8,966 nucleotides of DNA from contig JBGSWL010000024.1 of the NCBI GenBank assembly GCA_041752455.1, positions 1 through 8,966 of the forward strand, written 5' to 3'. Source of the stretch: JBGSWL01 sp041752455. GTDB taxonomy: Bacteria > Pseudomonadota > Alphaproteobacteria > Rhizobiales > Rhizobiaceae. Every line of letters starts with the position of its first letter. The stretch's first letter is position 1. Below the pieces are notes generated by a model. The model was not told the origin of the DNA. It did not search any database and saw nothing but the letters and a program-made list of their open reading frames with translations. A program made the translations under genes and the position numbers. Shown here piece by piece: positions 6,404-8,966 of this stretch.

Positions 6404-6473
6404 CCCCTCATCCGTCTTCATCGGTTCACGGAACCTCGAAGACACCTTCTCCCACAAGGGGAGAAGGAAGGGC
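6404..6473 (+). repeat. 70-bp intergenic repeat, copy B
   Basis: This is the near-perfect inverted partner of 5928-5997 (69/70 identical) and has the same two hairpins. It ends 4 bp before the TGA of the cysS 3' relic, just as copy A begins 3 bp after the DUF559 stop. Similarity between the copies ends abruptly at both sides. Copies A and B together with the 406 bp between them form a 546-bp unit with 70-bp terminal inverted repeats. I see no target-site duplication outside them. Confidence 0.85.
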
Positions 6474-6477
6474 GCCC

Positions 6478-6583
6478 TCACCGCTTCACTTCCCATGTCG
6501 TCACCCGCTCGCCGGTTTCCGGGTCCTTGCCGTCCTTAAGCTGGATGCCTTGGGCGAGGAGTTCGTCGCGGATGCGGTCGGCC
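6478..6583 (-). pseudogene. Relic of a cysS 3' end (last 35 codons)
   Basis: Bases 6478-6582 align without gaps to 6737-6841, the end of intact cysS, with 96 of 105 positions identical by my count. Translated on the minus strand it gives ADRIRDELLAQGIQLKDGK, then DPETGERVTTWEVKR and a TGA stop. The intact gene reads MDGKDPQTGERVTTWEEKW at the same place. The reading frame is preserved and several changes are silent or conservative. Homology stops at about 6583, only a few bases before the repeat at 6591. It is either the tail of an earlier cysS allele left when the gene was replaced, or a tandem duplication that then diverged. An in-frame ATG supplied by the repeat (6597) would give a 39-residue peptide, but no ribosome site is present. 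Confidence 0.85.
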
Positions 6584-6590
6584 AAATTGG

Positions 6591-6725
6591 CCGTCATTCC
6601 GGACGCGAAGCGGTCCGGAATCCAGCTTCACCAGTGTGCAGAATGACCCGCAAAAGTCGGCCACCCTTTTCTTCGCTATCCCGACTCTGGGTTCCGGGTT
6701 CCGCTGCGCGGCCCCGGAATGACGG
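6591..6725. repeat. Palindromic intergenic repeat with CCGTCATTCCGG ends
   Basis: The left end CCGTCATTCCGG (6591-6602) is the exact reverse complement of the right end CCGGAATGACGG (6714-6725). The arms go on to resemble each other less perfectly (CGCGAAGCGG against, on the opposite strand, CCGCGCAGCGG), so the element is a pair of related units facing each other. The CGTCATTCCGGA/TCCGGAATCCAG type of unit is familiar from dispersed alphaproteobacterial repeats; this is from memory. It separates the cysS relic from intact cysS and starts 11 bp beyond the intact stop codon. Confidence 0.7.
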
Positions 6726-6736
6726 AGGTTGGAGCT

Positions 6737-8248
6737 TTACCACTTCTCTTCCCAGGTCGTCACCCGTTCGCCGGTTTGCGGGTCCTTGCCGTCCATCAGC
6801 TGGATGCCTTGGGCGAGCAGTTCGTCGCGGATGCGGTCGGCTTCGGCCCAGTTTTTGGAGGCGATGAAGGCAAGGCGTTGCTCTACAAAGGTCTTAATCT
6901 CTGATTCAGATGGGTAGTCTTTTACAACATATCCAAACAGATTCGAAGAGTTTCCATCGTAGTCGAGACCCAAGAACTTCAATGAAGCGCGCAGACGGGC
7001 CGCCGCTACAACGCCTCCTTCATCTCCACCATGCGCAACAGCGTTTCGTTGGGAATACAAGACCGGCAATACGGCGGAGAAATTCAGATCGTCAGCAAGA
7101 GCTGAAACAATGGCGGCGTCCACGATGCTTCCATCAACGCCCCTAGACGCAGAGTGCAGGTCGTAGAGCTTCTGGGCTGCCTCCTCCAATCGTCTCACGC
7201 TGAAATCGATCGGTTCGCGGTAGTGCGTCATCAGCATGGCGAGGCGCAGCACCTCGCCCGGCCATTTGCGGCCGCCGAACTTTTCGGTTTCCAGAAGATC
7301 CTGGATCGTCACGAAATTGCCTTCGGACTTGCTCATCTTGCGGCCTTCCACCTGCAGGAAGCCGTTGTGCATCCAGACATTCGCCATCCGCTCCGTGCCA
7401 TGGGCGCAGCAGGACTGGGCGATCTCGTTCTCGTGGTGCGGGAAGATCAGGTCCAGCCCGCCGCCATGGATGTCGAAGGTCTTGCCGAGGAAAGCCTCGC
7501 TCATCACCGAGCACTCGATGTGCCAGCCGGGACGGCCGAAGATCGCCGTGCCGTCGAACACCGCGTCCCAACCGGGTTCGCTGGCGTTGCTCTCCTTCCA
7601 CAGCACGAAATCAGCCGGGTTCTTCTTGTGGTCCTTGACCTCGATGCGCGCGCCGGCCTGCTGCTCGTCCAGCCTGCGCTTCGACAGCGCGCCATAGTCC
7701 GGCATGGAGGCGACGTCAAACAGCACCTCCCTGCCCTCGCCGCCGGTCGCCACATAGGCGTGGCCCTTGGCGATCAGTTGCCGGATCATCGCCACCATGC
7801 CGGCAATGTGCTCGGTCGCACGCGGCTCATGCGTCGGCGGCAGGCAGCCGAGCGCTGCTGCGTCAGCGCGGAACCGGTCGGCGGTTTTTTCGGTGACGGC
7901 ACGGATCGCCGCGTTCAGGTCCATGGTGCCTGCGGCAATCGCGGCGCCGTGGTCGCGCAGCGCGCGCGCATTGATTTTGTCGTCGACGTCGGTGATGTTG
8001 CGGACATAGGTGATACGTGAACCGTCTGCAGCCGAACCCTTGCCGGGATACAAGTGCTTCAGCAAGCGATAGAGCACGTCGAAGACGATCACCGGGCGTG
8101 CATTGCCGATATGGGCGAAGTCATAGACTGTCGGCCCACAGACATACATTCGCACATTGTCCGGATCGATCGGCGCGAACACCTCTTTCTCGCGGGTAAG
8201 CGTGTTGGTGAGGCGCAGCGGCGTTGCGGTCGAAATTTCATCTGGCAT
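6737..8248 (-). CDS. cysS: Cysteinyl-tRNA synthetase
   Basis: This is a 503-residue class I aminoacyl-tRNA synthetase that charges tRNA-Cys in the cytosol. The HIGH-type motif is HIGN (46-49) and the KMSKS motif is intact (304-308). The zinc ligands of the family are present: C37 in YVCGPTVYD, C246 in WHIECSVMSE, and H271 and E275 in HHENE. It is about 40 residues longer than E. coli CysS, partly through an insertion after NITDVDDKI, as is usual in rhizobial members (from memory). I chose the ATG at 8248. Bases 6901-7140, covering about residues 370-449, have 52% GC against 62-63% in the flanking 7141-7260, and read less conserved (DYDGNSSNLFGYVVKDYPSE). Together with the extra 3' end downstream, this suggests the gene is a recombinant. 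Essential function is expected because no other cysS is seen here. Confidence 0.96.
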   Translation of the reverse strand: MPDEISTATPLRLTNTLTREKEVFAPIDPDNVRMYVCGPTVYDFAHIGNARPVIVFDVLYRLLKHLYPGKGSAADGSRITYVRNITDVDDKINARALRDHGAAIAAGTMDLNAAIRAVTEKTADRFRADAAALGCLPPTHEPRATEHIAGMVAMIRQLIAKGHAYVATGGEGREVLFDVASMPDYGALSKRRLDEQQAGARIEVKDHKKNPADFVLWKESNASEPGWDAVFDGTAIFGRPGWHIECSVMSEAFLGKTFDIHGGGLDLIFPHHENEIAQSCCAHGTERMANVWMHNGFLQVEGRKMSKSEGNFVTIQDLLETEKFGGRKWPGEVLRLAMLMTHYREPIDFSVRRLEEAAQKLYDLHSASRGVDGSIVDAAIVSALADDLNFSAVLPVLYSQRNAVAHGGDEGGVVAAARLRASLKFLGLDYDGNSSNLFGYVVKDYPSESEIKTFVEQRLAFIASKNWAEADRIRDELLAQGIQLMDGKDPQTGERVTTWEEKW

Positions 8249-8300
8249 CGGTCTTGTCCCGTTCGTCGTGACGGCACGCTGGCTGTACTACCCCATGCGT

Positions 8301-8306
8301 TGTCAA
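8301..8306 (-). promoter_or_regulatory. Possible -35 element of the cysS promoter
   Basis: On the minus strand a perfect TTGACA (8306-8301), preceded by C as in alphaproteobacterial promoters, lies 52 bp before the cysS start. No good -10 hexamer lies 16-18 nt downstream, so only the -35 half is supported. Confidence 0.3.
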
Positions 8307-8321
8307 GCACGACTGAAATGC

Positions 8322-8336
8322 GAGGATGGCGTTTAT
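8322..8336 (+). repeat. 15-bp match to the integrase translation start
   Basis: GAGGATGGCGTTTAT here recurs at 8717-8737 as the integrase ribosome site and start region, where an extra 6 bp (ATGGCG) is tandemly inserted. The two sites flank the structured region. This could be a short duplication made by an insertion, or coincidence. Confidence 0.3.
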
Positions 8337-8454
8337 GGAGCATAACGCCGGGCGACTTTTACCCACAAATTTGCAAAATTTTTTACCAACCTCCGCTTAT
8401 GGCCTGTTCAAGATATGTTTCTCCGGTTTACTAAGAAATTATCTGCGTAATGCA

Positions 8455-8555
8455 GAGCCGGGTATCTCGCGGCGGAGTTTGCGCCCCATCTTCCGCTGCG
8501 TTCAGCCATTTGCCGTTCACGGACCAGGAAGGGCAAATGGCAGATACCTGGCCTC
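8455..8555 (+). ncRNA. Three-way-junction structured element (possible ncRNA or recombination site)
   Basis: Three stems fit together almost without unpaired bases. The closing stem pairs 8458-8467 with 8542-8551 (10 bp, one G-T). Arm 1 pairs 8468-8476 with 8492-8500 (9 bp, one G-T). Arm 2 pairs GCCATTTGCC (8505-8514) with GGCAAATGGC (8532-8541), 10 perfect bp, with three further pairs inside its loop (TTC/GAA). Only TTCA (8501-8504) is unpaired at the junction. Both wobbles would be G-U in a plus-strand RNA but A-C mismatches in a minus-strand RNA, which favours the plus strand. I found no convincing promoter or T-run terminator, and match it to no family I know. A folded single-stranded DNA site for a recombinase is an alternative. 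Confidence 0.45.
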
Positions 8556-8655
8556 CGTTTCCGGTGCCCCGTCACCTGCCTACGATCAGGATGAGAGCAT
8601 TTATCTAAAGTTCTATGATTAAACAAGAAAAACATATATAAACATCCACACAGAC

Positions 8656-8714
8656 CCTGCACAGCTACGGCAAATCAAACACTTACGCCGCCGATCTGCA
8701 CGGATTCTGCACAG
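8656..8714 (+). repeat. Three CTGCAC direct repeats upstream of the integrase
   Basis: YCTGCACRG occurs three times in the same orientation: CCTGCACAG (8656-8664), TCTGCACGG (8695-8703) and TCTGCACAG (8706-8714). The last two are 11 bp apart, about one helical turn, and the last ends 2 bp before the ribosome site. They could be integrase arm-type sites, excisionase sites or operators controlling the integrase. Confidence 0.45.
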
Positions 8715-8715
8715 T

Positions 8716-8720
8716 GGAGG
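8716..8720 (+). promoter_or_regulatory. Ribosome binding site of the integrase
   Basis: GGAGG directly abuts the first ATG (8721) but lies 6 nt before the second, in-frame ATG (8727). The second is therefore the likelier start. Confidence 0.65.
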
Positions 8721-8726
8721 ATGGCG

Positions 8727-8966
8727 ATGGCGTTTATCACCGATAAAGAGGAACTCAAACCCGGTTTGATCATCTTCCGGCGAGGCGATGTGGCGCACAG
8801 CAATTTCTATTGTCGCATCAAGCTCCCGAAGGCCGACCGCTATAAGACCATTGCGCTAGGCACTACCGACCTACGCGCGGCGCGCGAGCTTGCCGTCGAT
8901 AAAGACGCTGAAATCCGCGTTTTGCTCAAGCATGACCATCCCGTATTCAATCGCTCGTTTCGGAAA
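8727..8966 (+). CDS. Site-specific tyrosine-type integrase, N-terminal part (runs off the window)
   Basis: Eighty codons are open to the window edge. The protein begins MAFITDKEELKPGLIIFRRG, followed by HSNFYCRIKLPKADRYKTIA (25-44), TTDLRAARELAVDKDAEIRV (47-66) and DHPVFNRSFRK (70-80). This matches, from memory, the N-terminal arm-binding region of a phage-type integrase group common in rhizobia, in which a basic strand region is followed by a helix ending in a PVFNR-like motif. The catalytic Arg-His-Arg-Tyr residues would lie beyond the window, so activity cannot be judged. The gene is divergent from cysS. It probably belongs to an integrated element extending to the right, or is an orphan integrase. 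Confidence 0.8.
   Translation, partial: MAFITDKEELKPGLIIFRRGDVAHSNFYCRIKLPKADRYKTIALGTTDLRAARELAVDKDAEIRVLLKHDHPVFNRSFRK

Larger units (their letters stand above)
8249..8726. other. 478-bp gene-poor region between cysS and the integrase
   Basis: I see no credible protein gene here. Two open frames (8326-8622 plus, 8408-8662 minus) lack ribosome sites and family resemblance, and their course is shaped by the inverted repeats. The region is AT-rich at 8341-8450 and 8600-8690, with a GC-rich, strongly self-complementary block at 8455-8555. The CTGCAC sites lie at its right end. No tRNA gene, the usual target of tyrosine integrases, is recognisable. The base composition differs from the core genes, and it may be the edge of an integrated element. 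Confidence 0.6.

Noticed and set aside
5928..6473. Classical insertion sequence around the DUF559 gene
   Set aside because: There is no transposase frame and no target-site duplication, so I describe it as a repeat-flanked unit rather than an IS.
7154..8020. A 288-codon open frame on the plus strand opposite cysS
   Set aside because: It is antisense shadow coding from high-GC third positions; cysS on the minus strand is certain.
8560..8595. ACCTGCC resembling part of a cobalamin-riboswitch box
   Set aside because: The rest of the conserved B12 core is missing and there is no B12-related gene nearby.
8326..8662. Two overlapping short frames (98 codons plus, 84 codons minus)
   Set aside because: They have no ribosome site, no family resemblance and biased composition from the inverted repeats; the plus frame starts within the 15-bp repeat.
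8249..8720. A tRNA gene as integrase target
   Set aside because: I searched for an acceptor/T-arm pattern and found none; the three-way junction lacks a T-loop GTTCRA signature and a CCA-proximal stem.

Overview
The window looks like part of a chromosome from a high-GC alphaproteobacterium of the Rhizobiales, most likely Mesorhizobium-like or a relative in the Phyllobacteriaceae. That is an inference. It rests on core genes of about 60-70% GC (RarD, citramalate synthase, CysS with an extended rhizobial-type sequence), on tandem GFA-family genes, and on intergenic palindromic repeats of the kind common in rhizobia. No rRNA, tRNA or CRISPR array was recognised.

Layout. Bases 1-173 hold the 5' end of a leftward gene for a short membrane-anchored, Ala/Pro-rich protein. 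It is divergent from a LOG/TIGR00730-family phosphoribohydrolase gene (358-960, plus). Everything from 970 to 8248 is on the minus strand. Read in the direction of transcription this is cysS (8248-6737), a stretch of repeats and a cysS 3' relic (6725-6404), a DUF559 endonuclease-like gene (6366-6001), a tight cluster of two GFA-family genes, a 42-residue membrane protein and cimA (5904-3200), an AT-rich orphan gene of unknown function (2984-2040), and rarD (1887-970). At the right edge a rightward tyrosine-recombinase-type integrase begins at 8727 and runs out of the window.

How the genes relate. The GFA-GFA-small protein-cimA genes overlap or nearly touch (4-bp overlap, 17-bp overlap, 14-bp gap), so they are probably co-transcribed and translationally coupled. 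cimA links them to isoleucine/branched-chain biosynthesis. The other core genes (cysS, rarD, LOG) look like independent housekeeping genes.

Accessory and odd parts. (1) The 2040-3190 segment is about 45% GC against 60-70% in its neighbours. It carries one unrecognised gene with a TTG start, a good Shine-Dalgarno and a promoter overlapped by nested inverted repeats. (2) The DUF559 gene sits between two 70-bp inverted repeats that differ at one base. (3) Behind cysS lies a second, 91% identical copy of the last 35 codons of cysS, separated from the intact gene by another repeat. The intact cysS has a low-GC internal segment, which suggests recombination at this locus. (4) Between cysS and the integrase is a gene-poor region with a strong three-way-junction fold (8455-8555) and three CTGCAC sites next to the integrase. 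These are the best candidates here for something undescribed.
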